Position numbers and translations under genes: made by a program. This document shows, in pieces, positions 36,426 through 45,313 of a stretch of DNA of 64,000 nucleotides (positions are counted from its first letter, which is position 1; each line of letters opens with the position of its first letter). The DNA is taken from assembly GCA_943329075.2 (NCBI GenBank), contig CALQCM020000020.1, positions 1 to 64,000 on the forward strand, written 5' to 3'. Below the pieces are notes generated by a model that searched no databases, was not told the DNA's origin, and saw nothing but the letters and a program-made list of their open reading frames with translations. Source of the DNA: Chitinophaga pinensis. Lineage in GTDB: Bacteria; Pseudomonadota; Gammaproteobacteria; Burkholderiales; SG8-41.

Positions 36426-37576
36426 AGGCGGAACAATTCTTCGCGCCCTGCCCGCGCGGCCTGGAGCCGGTGTTGGAGCAGGAACTCACCGCACTCGGCG
36501 CCGGCGGCTTGTTCAAAGTCGATGGCGGCGTGCATTTCTCCGGTGCGCTGACCCTCGGCTATCGGGTCAATCTCGAAAGCCGCGTCGCCAGCCGCGTGCT
36601 GTGGCGCGTGATCAAAGCGCGTTATCGCAGCGACGAAGATATTTTCAAAACCGCGCTGGCGCAGCCGTGGTCGGACTGGTTCGACGTCACGCAAACACTG
36701 CGCGTGAATCTCGTTGCCACACGCAGTCCGCTGCAGAGCCTCGACTTTGCCACGTTGCGCATCAAGGACGCGGTCTGCGACAGCTTCCGCGCCAAATTCG
36801 GCAAGCGGCCGAGTGTGGATACGCAAAACCCCGACGTGCGCATCCACGCCTATCTCGATGCGGAAACCGTCACGCTGTACCTCGATTTGTCGGGCGACCC
36901 GCTGTTCAAGCGCGGCTGGCGCGGCGACACCGGTGAGGCGCCGTTGCGCGAAAACCTCGCCGCCGGCATCGTCAAACTGTCGGGCTGGGACGGCGTCGAA
37001 GCATTGCTCGACCCGATGTGCGGCAGCGGCACGCTGGTCATCGAAGCGGCGATGATTGCGCTCAACATCGCACCCGGCGGACGCCGCAACTTCGGTTTTG
37101 AACGGCTGAAGAATTTCGACCGTGCGGCGTGGGACCACATCAAAGCCGAAGCGCTGGCGCGCGAAAAGCCGCGTGTTGCGCTGCCGATCTACGGCGGTGA
37201 TCTCTACGGCGACGAACTCAAAAACGCGCGCGCCAATCTGAATGCCGCCGGCCTCGACGGCGTGGTTTCCTTCAAGCAGGCCAATGTGCTGGAGATGCCG
37301 GCGCCTGCCGCCAGCGGCGTTATCGTCACCAATCCGCCCTACGGCGTGCGCCTCGGCGAAACCGACGAACTCGCCGCGTTTTACCCGAAACTCGGCGACG
37401 CGCTGAAACAGAAATTCGCCGGCTGGCGCGCCTACATTCTGAGCGCCGATATGGCCCTGCCGAAACTGATCCGCCTGTCCGCCTCGAAACGCACCGTGCT
37501 CTTCAACGGCGCGCTGGAATGCCGGCTGTTCGAAATCAAGGTCGTCGCGGGCAGCGCGCGCAAAAACCGCCCATGA
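36422..37576 (+). CDS. rlmL: 23S rRNA guanine-N2 methyltransferase RlmL (THUMP type)
   Basis: 384 residues from a GTG start overlapping the HIRAN stop. A THUMP RNA-binding domain covers about 1-170 (FAPCPRGLEPVLEQELTALG at the start). The methyltransferase half has DPMCGSGTLVIEAAMIAL (about 200-217) and catalytic VIVTNPPYGVRLGE near 300. It methylates G2445 of 23S rRNA in E. coli, where RlmL and RlmK are fused; this protein has only the RlmL half, the usual state in betaproteobacteria. Confidence 0.9.
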   Translation: MKAEQFFAPCPRGLEPVLEQELTALGAGGLFKVDGGVHFSGALTLGYRVNLESRVASRVLWRVIKARYRSDEDIFKTALAQPWSDWFDVTQTLRVNLVATRSPLQSLDFATLRIKDAVCDSFRAKFGKRPSVDTQNPDVRIHAYLDAETVTLYLDLSGDPLFKRGWRGDTGEAPLRENLAAGIVKLSGWDGVEALLDPMCGSGTLVIEAAMIALNIAPGGRRNFGFERLKNFDRAAWDHIKAEALAREKPRVALPIYGGDLYGDELKNARANLNAAGLDGVVSFKQANVLEMPAPAASGVIVTNPPYGVRLGETDELAAFYPKLGDALKQKFAGWRAYILSADMALPKLIRLSASKRTVLFNGALECRLFEIKVVAGSARKNRP

Positions 37577-37639
37577 ATCAAATCGCGCGATCAGCTCCGA
37601 TCGCCACGATCGCAGCGTCCCGTTCAACCGCAGCCGAGA

Positions 37640-37654
37640 TGGCACATCTTTTGC
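37640..37654 (+). promoter_or_regulatory. Sigma-54-type promoter before the TPR-GT41 gene
   Basis: TGGCACATCTTTTGC matches the -24/-12 consensus TGGCAC-N5-TTGC with the required spacing between GG and GC. The transcription start would fall at about 37666, some 53 bases before the ATG. No activator site was identified. Confidence 0.65.
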
Positions 37655-37718
37655 GTCGTTGGGCGATCATGTTATAACGGTCGGCAGCCGGCCACCGCCA
37701 ATTCGACGAGCCACACAA

Positions 37719-40157
37719 ATGTCATCCCCACATCAACAAGAACCCGACGCCCGCGCACAGGAATTTTTCTTTCAGGCCGCGGCATTGCACCAGAACGGCC
37801 AATATTCATTGGCAGAGCGCGCGTACGGACAGGTACTGCAGATCGATCCCGGGCACTTCGATGCGCTGCATATGCTCGGCATTCTCGCCGCGCAAACGGG
37901 CCGACTTGAAGACGCTGATGATTTCTTTAGGCGAGCTCTCGAAATTTTTCCGGATTTTCCGCCAGCACAAAATAATCGCGGCACCATACTGAGAGACCTG
38001 AAGCGGCAGGATGCAGCCATTGCCTGCTATGACAAGGCCATTGCGCTCAAGCCGGACTTCGCGGACGCTTACTACAATCGCGGCATTGCACTGCAGGATC
38101 TTCGGCGATTCTCGGCCGCCGCGAAAGACTACGAACAGGCCATTTCGCTCAAGCCCCGGTTTCCCGAGGCCTACTGCAATCTGGGCTTTGTCTTGCGGGA
38201 ACTCCGGCAACTGGACGCAGCATTGCAATGCTGCGACAAAGCCATCGCCGCGGCACCCAACTACCCAGAAGCCCATTGCAACAAGGGTCTTGCCCTGAAA
38301 GAACTCGGGCAATTCGAAGCGGCGGTTTCCAGCTACGATCAGGCCATCGCCCTTAGGAATGATTTCGCCGACGCCTACTTCAACCGCGGCATAACGCTGC
38401 AGGAACTCAACCGGCTTGACGCGGCCCTTGAAAGCTATGACGGGGCAATCGCCCACAACAGAAGTTTTGCAGAAGCGTACAACAATCGCGGCATCGTCCT
38501 GCAGAAACTGCAACGCACGGATGCCGCGCTTCAAAGCTTTGATCAAACCATTGCCATTGCGCCCGGAAACGCCGAGGCGTTTAGCAATAAGGGCCTTTTG
38601 CTATCGGGGCTAGGGCAAAATAGCGAAGCAATGTCGATTTTTGATCGTGCGATTGAATTAAAGCCCGGATTCGCAGACGCTCATAACAACCGCGGCATTG
38701 CTTTAGCCAACCTCAATCGCTATACGGAATCAGTTGAATCATGCAGACGTGCAATTCAATTAAACGTCGCCTCCCCGGCCGCGTATCATAGCCTTGGCAA
38801 TGCCCTCATAGCACATGGCGCGACCGATGAAGCAATTCTAAATTTCGAAAAAGCACTCTCCCTTAAACCAAATTTTGCGGAAGCATACAGCAGCCTGCTG
38901 TTTCAGCACGCATACAATGCCACCCTGTCTCCCTCGCAATATCTGACATTGGCAAACCGCTGGACTAGTGCGTGCATTGCCCAGCAGGATAGCGCTCCGA
39001 CGCAAAAAAAATCTTTTATTCGTCCTCCGCTCAACGGGAGGCGTCTAAAGGTTGGTTACGTTTCTGGTGACTTCCGGAACCATGCCGTCACCTATTTCAT
39101 CGAACAGCTTTTCAGGAACCACGATCGCGCAAGAATAGAAATTTTCGCATATTCAACTTGCGCGCAACATGACAAGGTAACCGAACGTTTGCTTTCATTG
39201 GTCGACCATTGGTTGCCCGTAGCAGGGCTATCCGATAGCCAGCTTTTGCGACAAATAGACTCGGACAGCATCGACGTGCTAATCGATCTTTCAGGCCATA
39301 CTGCTCATAACCGTCTTGGATTATTTGCATGCCGTGCCGCGCCGGTTCAAGCGCATTATCTCGGCTATTTCGCCAGCACTGGCCTTGCCGAAATCGACTA
39401 TTGGATCGGCGATGGAATTTTGACACCGGTCGAAACCGATAACCACTTCAGCGAATCAGTCTGGCGTCTGCCCAGAACCTGGGTGAGCTACGAAGGCAAA
39501 GCGGATGCTCCCGCATGCAATTGGACTCCGGCGACGGATGGCACGGTACGGTTAGGCAGCTTTAATAGTCTCGTCAAGTTGACACCGTCGACCCTCGCCC
39601 TCTGGGCAAAAACACTGCTAGCAGTTCCGGAAGCAAAGCTGTTCTTGAAAAACAGGCAATTGGCGGACCCGGAAAATCGCATTCGGATTCTCGATACTAT
39701 GCATAAACATGGGGTGCCATCGAATCGCATTGAGCTCATGGACAGCGATGCCACGGCGGACTGGGGAGACCACATGAGCTATTACAATATGCTGGACATC
39801 GCGCTTGATCCGATTGGCGCAGTCGGGGGCGGCACTACAAGCTGCGATGCGTTGTGGATGTCGGTGCCATTGGTGACCCAAATTGGCGATCGGATGGCGT
39901 CGCGCATGACGGCCTCTATGCTGAATGCGATTGGCCATTCCGAATGGATTGCCCATTCGGAAAGCGAATATATCAACACCGTCGTTTCGCTAGCCCGTGC
40001 GGTCGATTACAGAAAAAGTCTACGCCAAACATTGCGAATGGAAATGGCTCAAAGCCCGCTCTGCGATGCTCATGATCTTTCAATGCAATTGGAAAACGCT
40101 TATTTTGAAATGGTTAGGCAATCCGCATATATAAAAGGCCGTGTCGCCGCTTCATAG
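37719..40157 (+). CDS. TPR protein with GT41 (OGT/SPINDLY-like) glycosyltransferase, second copy
   Basis: 812 residues from the ATG at 37719; no strong ribosome binding site. About eleven TPR repeats fill residues 1-400 (RFSAAAKDYEQAISLKPRF, FADAYFNRGITLQELN). The GT41 half starts near 445 with LKVGYVSGDFRNHAVTYF. It continues with IDVLIDLSGHTAHNRL, FNSLVKLTPSTLALW and GGGTTSCDALWMSVPLV. It is the longer paralogue of the gene at 14125. GC content drops visibly from about 38580 to the end, as if the C-terminal half had a different origin. A sigma-54-type promoter lies upstream, so expression may depend on an enhancer-binding regulator, as for flagellar or pilus genes. Confidence 0.88.
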   Translation: MSSPHQQEPDARAQEFFFQAAALHQNGQYSLAERAYGQVLQIDPGHFDALHMLGILAAQTGRLEDADDFFRRALEIFPDFPPAQNNRGTILRDLKRQDAAIACYDKAIALKPDFADAYYNRGIALQDLRRFSAAAKDYEQAISLKPRFPEAYCNLGFVLRELRQLDAALQCCDKAIAAAPNYPEAHCNKGLALKELGQFEAAVSSYDQAIALRNDFADAYFNRGITLQELNRLDAALESYDGAIAHNRSFAEAYNNRGIVLQKLQRTDAALQSFDQTIAIAPGNAEAFSNKGLLLSGLGQNSEAMSIFDRAIELKPGFADAHNNRGIALANLNRYTESVESCRRAIQLNVASPAAYHSLGNALIAHGATDEAILNFEKALSLKPNFAEAYSSLLFQHAYNATLSPSQYLTLANRWTSACIAQQDSAPTQKKSFIRPPLNGRRLKVGYVSGDFRNHAVTYFIEQLFRNHDRARIEIFAYSTCAQHDKVTERLLSLVDHWLPVAGLSDSQLLRQIDSDSIDVLIDLSGHTAHNRLGLFACRAAPVQAHYLGYFASTGLAEIDYWIGDGILTPVETDNHFSESVWRLPRTWVSYEGKADAPACNWTPATDGTVRLGSFNSLVKLTPSTLALWAKTLLAVPEAKLFLKNRQLADPENRIRILDTMHKHGVPSNRIELMDSDATADWGDHMSYYNMLDIALDPIGAVGGGTTSCDALWMSVPLVTQIGDRMASRMTASMLNAIGHSEWIAHSESEYINTVVSLARAVDYRKSLRQTLRMEMAQSPLCDAHDLSMQLENAYFEMVRQSAYIKGRVAAS

Positions 40158-40215
40158 CCCGGGCATTTCATATATTCTTCAATTGCCAATCGCCAGCAAA
40201 AGGATTTAGCCTGCA

Positions 40216-40836
40216 ATGAGGTTACTGGTTGTGAGTAGTATAAACGCAACTCTTTTACATCTATACCAAGTGAAATCTATCCGTTGGGCGGCCATTTTCC
40301 TGGCCGTGTGGTTTCTGCCAGTGCTTTCATCATTGGCCTTAGCCGGCACTTTTGTAAACACCGCCGGGTCCGACGACGGCACGGCGATCAGCGGCTACGA
40401 CACGGTGGCCTTCTTCACCGCAAAACGCGCGCTGCAGGGCAAGCCTGAGTTCAGCGCCGAATGGGCGGGCGCGAAATGGCTGTTCGTCAGCGCGGAGAAC
40501 CTGGCGCTGTTCAAGGCCGGCCCGGAACAATATGCGCCGCAGTACGGTGGCCACTGCGCATGGTGCGTGTCGGAAAATTGCATCTGCGGGCGACCGGTGA
40601 ACGGCGCATTTGAAGTGATCGAGGGCAAGCTCTACCTTTTCCCCCGCGGCAACAAGGGCAATTATGTCGGCACCAAGAACGCCTGGTGGAGCACCGGCGG
40701 CGGCCCGGCGCGGCGCATCCCCAACAGCGACAAACACTGGCCCGAACTTAAGGCGCAACTGGAAGCACAAGGGGATAACGCGAAGGGCGCGAGACCGATT
40801 GCGGGGCCGGGTGCCGGCATGGGTGCCTTGCCTTAG
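40216..40836 (+). CDS. Exported YHS domain protein
   Basis: 206 residues. The N-terminal 40 residues hold a signal peptide, IFLAVWFLPVLSSLALAG. The start could also be the GTG at 40270. The YHS-like part is SGYDTVAFFTAKRALQG, FSAEWAGAKWLFVSAENL, FKAGPEQYAPQYGGHCAW, with a cluster of cysteines after it (CAWCVSENCICG) that could bind metal. Exported YHS proteins are common in proteobacteria and may handle copper or other metals, but the role is not established. The C-terminus is Gly/Pro rich. Confidence 0.85.
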   Translation: MRLLVVSSINATLLHLYQVKSIRWAAIFLAVWFLPVLSSLALAGTFVNTAGSDDGTAISGYDTVAFFTAKRALQGKPEFSAEWAGAKWLFVSAENLALFKAGPEQYAPQYGGHCAWCVSENCICGRPVNGAFEVIEGKLYLFPRGNKGNYVGTKNAWWSTGGGPARRIPNSDKHWPELKAQLEAQGDNAKGARPIAGPGAGMGALP

Positions 40837-40852
40837 GCCGCCACGACTGACA

Positions 40853-41413
40853 ATGAAAATATTTTCGTGGACCTGCGGCGCCCTGCTTTCAGCGCTGGTG
40901 CTGCATGGTGGAAATGCTGTTGCAGACACAGATGCAAACCTGCATCACGCAACGACGGCGTTTTATCGCGTCTATCTGGAAACCCGGCCATCGGGGGTGC
41001 CGAACGCGCGGGCGCGCGCGAAGTTCACGCCGGTGATTTCGCACACGCTCGCACAACTGCTCGAACGCGCCGATGCGGCCGAACGTAACCACGCAAAGGT
41101 GACGAAGAAACAACTGCCGCCGCTGGTCGAGGGCGATCTGTTCACATCGTTGTTCGAGGGCGCGCGGGCTTTCAGCGTCGAGGGCTGCACGCGCAGCGCG
41201 GCGGCAACCACCTGTGTGGCCGCGCTGCGTTACACCGACGCTTCAGACCAAAAAACCACTCGCTGGACGGACAAGGTTTATCTGGTGCGCAACGCCGGCC
41301 GCTGGGTGGTGGATGACATTGAATTCGGCGGCAACTGGCCGTTCATGCACAAGGGCCACCTGAAGGAACTGCTGCGCAAAGTCATCGTCGACGGCAATCA
41401 CGCGCGGCCGTGA
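40853..41413 (+). CDS. Secreted protein of unknown function
   Basis: 186 residues from the ATG at 40853, 16 bases after the YHS gene. The signal peptide is MKIFSWTCGALLSALVLHGG with cleavage expected after AVAD near residue 25. The mature protein has VISHTLAQLLERADAAE and CTRSAAATTCVAALRYTD, then a beta-rich end VYLVRNAGRWVVDDIEFGG. That end resembles DUF3828-like NTF2-fold proteins. Two cysteines could form a disulfide. Function unknown; its proximity suggests cotranscription with the YHS protein. Confidence 0.65.
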   Translation: MKIFSWTCGALLSALVLHGGNAVADTDANLHHATTAFYRVYLETRPSGVPNARARAKFTPVISHTLAQLLERADAAERNHAKVTKKQLPPLVEGDLFTSLFEGARAFSVEGCTRSAAATTCVAALRYTDASDQKTTRWTDKVYLVRNAGRWVVDDIEFGGNWPFMHKGHLKELLRKVIVDGNHARP

Positions 41414-41431
41414 GCGCGCCGCGCTGAAAAC

Positions 41432-42175
41432 TTATGGCGAGAGCGCGCGATAGAGCAGCGTGCTGCCCGATACCAGCAACATGACGAAGATCGCACGCAG
41501 CATCTGCGTGCGACTGATGCGCAGATGCATGCGGTGGCCGCAATAGAGGCCTAGCCCGGCCGACGGCGCGAGCAGCAGATACACCAGCCATGGCTCACTC
41601 CTGAACATCAGCCCGGCGCCGGTGAAGGCCAGCAGGCGCGCGCCGATGGCCAGCACCGCCATGCCCGCGATGGTCGAGCGCAGCGCGGTTTTTTCCGCCA
41701 CGCGGCGCGTCAGGTACATGACATAGGGCGGCGCACCGGCGCCGAACAACGTGCCCATCATGCCGCCGATGAAGCCGGCGGGTGCCGCCCACAGACGCGA
41801 GATCGGACGCACGTTGACCGGGTCGTAGAGCTGGTAGGCGGCGTAAAACAGCGTGAACACGCCGATCACGATCATCGTCACGTCGCGCGGCAGGTTGACC
41901 AGCAGTGTCACGCCGAGCGCGCAACCCAGCACCGTGAACGGAATCAGCAACTTCACTTCGCTGCGCGCCATATCGGCACGAAAGCGCGCGCCGAGGATCA
42001 GTGCGGCGCTGATATCGAGCAACACCAGCATCGGCAGCAGATCCGTCGGCGCGGCGACGTGTGACAGCAGCGGCACCGTGATCAGCGAGGCACCGAAGCC
42101 CGAGACCCCGAACATGAAATAACCGATGAAGATGACCGGCAGCGCGACCATCCAGAATTCCGTGTTGTGCAACAT
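41432..42175 (-). CDS. TauE/SafE family permease, tandem copy 1
   Basis: 247 residues from the ATG at 42175, with seven or eight hydrophobic helices. TauE/SafE signatures: FGVSGFGASLITVPLLSH (about 22-39), LGVTLLVNLP and GGMMGTLFGAGAPPYVMYL. The family exports sulfoacetate, sulfite and similar anions or takes up small organosulfur compounds. It follows the next copy (42181-42930) with 5 bases between stop and start, so both are one transcript. The two proteins are clear paralogues. Confidence 0.88.
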   Translation of the reverse strand: MLHNTEFWMVALPVIFIGYFMFGVSGFGASLITVPLLSHVAAPTDLLPMLVLLDISAALILGARFRADMARSEVKLLIPFTVLGCALGVTLLVNLPRDVTMIVIGVFTLFYAAYQLYDPVNVRPISRLWAAPAGFIGGMMGTLFGAGAPPYVMYLTRRVAEKTALRSTIAGMAVLAIGARLLAFTGAGLMFRSEPWLVYLLLAPSAGLGLYCGHRMHLRISRTQMLRAIFVMLLVSGSTLLYRALSP

Positions 42176-42180
42176 CCGCG

Positions 42181-42930
42181 TTACCCTTGCGCCAGCGCTT
42201 TGATTAACACCGAGGCGCCGATCAACAGCACCAGCCCGCTGATAAAGCGGCCAAGCTGCTCGCGCGAGATGCGCCCCTGCAGACGGTTGCCGACATACAG
42301 CCCTCCCAGTGCAAACGGCAGCAACAGGGCGAACATGAGCAGGCGGTCGCTCAGCATCAGGCCGCCGACGGCAAACACCAGCGTGCGAATGCCGGTTGAC
42401 ATTAACACCATGCTGGACAGCGTCGCGCGCAGTTCGGCCTTGTCGGTAAACCGATGCGACAGATACATCGCATACGGCGGCGCGCCAACACCGAACAGCG
42501 TGCCCATCAGACCGCCGGAAAAACCCGCTACCGGCGCCCACAGGCGGCTCACGAGATGCACCCCCTCTTCACGGCGCAAGGTGTAAACGCCGTAAAAGAC
42601 GAGAAAACCGCCGAACGCGATCAACGTCGCCTGCCGCGGCAGATTGACCAGCAGCGTGACGCCCAGCACTGCGCCGATCAGGCACAGCGGCACCATCCAT
42701 TTAAGTTCGCCGGTATCGGCGTTGCGCGAAAAGCGCGCGCCCATGGCGATGGCGGCGGAGACGTCGAGCAGCACACACACCGGCAGCACAAAGTCGAGCG
42801 GATAAAAATGCGACAGCACCGGCACCGTGATGAGCGCCGCGCCGAATGCCGAGATGCCGAAGACGACAAAAGCGCCGGTAACGACCAGCGCGCTGATGAC
42901 GACAACGTGTAACTCGAATGGAATGTTCAT
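42181..42930 (-). CDS. TauE/SafE family permease, tandem copy 2
   Basis: 249 residues and the first gene of the pair. The same blocks appear as in its neighbour: FGISAFGAALITVPVLSHF, LGVTLLVNLPRQATL and GGLMGTLFGVGAPPYAMYL. Seven or eight hydrophobic helices are present. Two adjacent half-similar copies suggest either a heteromeric transporter or duplication with different substrates. A terminator-like hairpin lies just upstream of the start, belonging to pilU. Confidence 0.88.
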   Translation of the reverse strand: MNIPFELHVVVISALVVTGAFVVFGISAFGAALITVPVLSHFYPLDFVLPVCVLLDVSAAIAMGARFSRNADTGELKWMVPLCLIGAVLGVTLLVNLPRQATLIAFGGFLVFYGVYTLRREEGVHLVSRLWAPVAGFSGGLMGTLFGVGAPPYAMYLSHRFTDKAELRATLSSMVLMSTGIRTLVFAVGGLMLSDRLLMFALLLPFALGGLYVGNRLQGRISREQLGRFISGLVLLIGASVLIKALAQG

Positions 42931-42961
42931 AAATAAAAACGCCGGGACGCGCCCGGCGTTT
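42931..42961 (-). terminator. Rho-independent terminator after pilU
   Basis: Read on the minus strand, AACGCCGGG and CCCGGCGTT (42952-42960 and 42938-42946) form a 9-bp GC-rich stem with a 5-base loop. It is followed by TTTTATTTAT. It lies 21 bases after the pilU stop. Confidence 0.8.
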
Positions 42962-42981
42962 GCGCTGTCGGCCTTAAAACA

Positions 42982-44118
42982 TCACACGATGTTGAGATGC
43001 TCGATGCCCGACATCACGTCCTTGTCTTTCGCTTCCTTGCCTTCGAGCTTGATCTTCAGGCGCAGCTCGTTGACCGAGTCGGCGTTTCTGAGCGCATCTT
43101 CATAGCTGATGGCGCCCTCTTCGTAGAGATCGAACAATGCCTGGTCGAAGGTCTGCATGCCGAGCTCGCGCGACTTCGCCATGACCGACTTAATTTCGTG
43201 CACCTCGCCCTTGAAGATCAGGTCCTGGATCAACGGTGAGTTGAGCAGGATCTCAATCGCCGCGCGCCGCCCCTTGCCTTCCTTGGTCGGAATCAGCCGC
43301 TGCGCGACCAGTGCCCGCATGTTCAGCGCCAGGTCCATCAGCAACTGCTGCTTACGCTCTTCCGGGAAGAAGTTGATGATACGGTCGAGCGCCTGGTTGG
43401 CGCTGTTGGCGTGCAGCGTGCCCATCGCCAGATGGCCGGTTTCGGCAAAGGCAATCGCGTGTTCCATCGTCTCCTTGTGCCGGATCTCGCCGATCAGAAT
43501 GACGTCGGGCGCCTGCCGCAAGGTGTTGTGCAGCGCATTCTCCCACGAATCGGTGTCGACGCCGACTTCACGCTGCGTGATGACGCAGTTCTTGTGTTCG
43601 TGCACGTATTCAACCGGGTCTTCGATGGTGATGATGTGACCGTAGCTGTTTTCGTTGCGGTAACCGATCATCGCAGCCATCGAGGTCGATTTACCCGAAC
43701 CGGTGCCGCCCACGAAGATAACCAGGCCGCGCTTGCTCATCACCACGTCTTTCAACACCGGCGGCAGTTTCATGGCATCGAAATTCGGGATCGAGGTGGT
43801 AATCGTGCGCATGACCAGACCGACGCGCTGTTGCTGCATGAAGGCATTGACGCGGAAGCGGCCGATGCCGGAGGGGGCGATCGCGAAATTACATTCTTTG
43901 GTCGATTCGAATTCCGCGGCCTGCTTGTCGTTCATGATGCCGCGCGCGAGATCGGCGGTCATCTGCGGCGTCAGCGTCTGGTTCGACACCGGCGTCATCT
44001 TGCCGTCGACCTTGAACGCGGGCGGAAAGCCCGCGGTGATGAACAAGTCGGACGCTTTTTTGCTGAGCATGGCGCGCAGCAGATTGTGCATGAACTGTAC
44101 GGCCTGATCACGATCCAT
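42982..44118 (-). CDS. pilU: Type IV pilus retraction ATPase PilU
   Basis: 378 residues from the ATG at 44118; a GTG at 44124 is in frame but would overlap the ribosome binding site. Walker A is FVGGTGSGKSTSMAAM (about 133-148), the Asp box IEDPVEYVH, Walker B APDVILIGEIRH and the His box AETGHLAMGTLHAN. The C-terminus (DVMSGIEHLNIV) is of the PilU type and it lacks the AIRNLIRE motif of PilT. It is an accessory motor for pilus retraction at the inner membrane and lies directly after pilT. Confidence 0.93.
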   Translation of the reverse strand: MDRDQAVQFMHNLLRAMLSKKASDLFITAGFPPAFKVDGKMTPVSNQTLTPQMTADLARGIMNDKQAAEFESTKECNFAIAPSGIGRFRVNAFMQQQRVGLVMRTITTSIPNFDAMKLPPVLKDVVMSKRGLVIFVGGTGSGKSTSMAAMIGYRNENSYGHIITIEDPVEYVHEHKNCVITQREVGVDTDSWENALHNTLRQAPDVILIGEIRHKETMEHAIAFAETGHLAMGTLHANSANQALDRIINFFPEERKQQLLMDLALNMRALVAQRLIPTKEGKGRRAAIEILLNSPLIQDLIFKGEVHEIKSVMAKSRELGMQTFDQALFDLYEEGAISYEDALRNADSVNELRLKIKLEGKEAKDKDVMSGIEHLNIV

Positions 44119-44173
44119 TACCACCCCCCTTGATGCATGGTTGTTTCACGCCGGCACCCGCGCCGGCACGAGG

Positions 44174-45214
44174 TTATTTGAAGTTGTCCTTGTTCATGGC
44201 CTTGCCGCGCGCCTCGTCGACCGAAACGATGTTGCGCTTGACCAGGTCCTGCAGGTTCTGGTCCAGCGTCTGCATGCCGAAGGCCTGGCCGGTCTGGATC
44301 GCCGAATACATCTGCGCGACCTTGGCTTCGCGGATCAGGTTGCGGATGGCCGGTGTGCACATCATGATTTCGTGCGCGGCGACGCGGCCGGAGCCGTCCT
44401 TGGTCTTGAGCAACGATTGTGAAATCACCGCGCGCAGCGACTCCGACAACATCGCCCTGATCATTTCTTTTTCCTCGGCGGGGAACACGTCGATGATACG
44501 GTCGATGGTTTTGGCGGCCGAACTCGTGTGCAACGTGCCGAACACCAGGTGGCCCGTTTCGGCGGCGGTCATCGCCAGGCGGATGGTTTCAAGGTCGCGC
44601 ATTTCGCCGACCAGAATCACGTCCGGGTCTTCACGCAGCGCCGAGCGCAACGCGTTCGAAAATGACAGCGTGTGCGGCCCGACCTCGCGCTGGTTGATCA
44701 GGCATTTTTTGGCCTCGTGCACAAATTCGATCGGGTCCTCGACTGTGAGGATGTGGCCGTATTCGGTTTCGTTCTTGTGATTGACCATTGCCGCCAGCGT
44801 GGTGGACTTGCCCGAGCCGGTCGGCCCTGTCACCAGCACCATGCCGCGCGGCTGGTCGGCGATATCGCCGAAAATTTTCGGCGCTTTCAAATCCTCAAGC
44901 GAGAGAATTTTGGACGGGATGGTCCGCATCACCGCGGCGGCGCCGCGCTGCTGCACAAAGGCGTTGACGCGGAAACGCGCCAGGTTGGGAATCGCGAATG
45001 AAAAGTCGCACTCGAGGTTTTCTTCGTAGAATTTGCGCTGGCCGTCATTCATGATGTCGTACACCATGCCGTGGACGTCCTTGTGCTCCATCGCCGGCAG
45101 GTTGATGCGCCGCACATCGCCGTGCACGCGGATCATCGGCGGCAGGCCGGAGGACAAATGCAGGTCGGAGGCTTTGTTCTTGACGACAAACGCAAGCAGT
45201 TCGGAGATGTCCAT
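44174..45214 (-). CDS. pilT: Type IV pilus retraction ATPase PilT
   Basis: 346 residues, the usual length. Walker A is VTGPTGSGKSTTLAAM (about 129-144). EDPIEFVHEAK is the Asp box, DPDVILVGEMRD Walker B, and AETGHLVFGTLHTSS the His box. The PilT-specific AIRNLIRE motif is present (CTPAIRNLIREAKVAQM). It is the hexameric motor that depolymerises the pilus for twitching motility and DNA uptake. AGGG is 8 bases before the ATG. It is divergent from yggS across a 99-bp promoter region. Confidence 0.95.
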   Translation of the reverse strand: MDISELLAFVVKNKASDLHLSSGLPPMIRVHGDVRRINLPAMEHKDVHGMVYDIMNDGQRKFYEENLECDFSFAIPNLARFRVNAFVQQRGAAAVMRTIPSKILSLEDLKAPKIFGDIADQPRGMVLVTGPTGSGKSTTLAAMVNHKNETEYGHILTVEDPIEFVHEAKKCLINQREVGPHTLSFSNALRSALREDPDVILVGEMRDLETIRLAMTAAETGHLVFGTLHTSSAAKTIDRIIDVFPAEEKEMIRAMLSESLRAVISQSLLKTKDGSGRVAAHEIMMCTPAIRNLIREAKVAQMYSAIQTGQAFGMQTLDQNLQDLVKRNIVSVDEARGKAMNKDNFK

Positions 45215-45313
45215 TATAATTTCCCTGTTAATGCGGGCTGGCGGGCTGCGGAGAGGGGCGGCGTGCGGCTACCGTAAAACAAAACGCACAAACCCGAATA
45301 ATCGCTTGAAATT

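Noticed and set aside
41432..42541. A longer reading of the first TauE/SafE protein, extending into the second gene
   Set aside because: The 122 added residues are out of frame with the neighbour and have no membrane character; the ATG at 42175 gives the normal family start.
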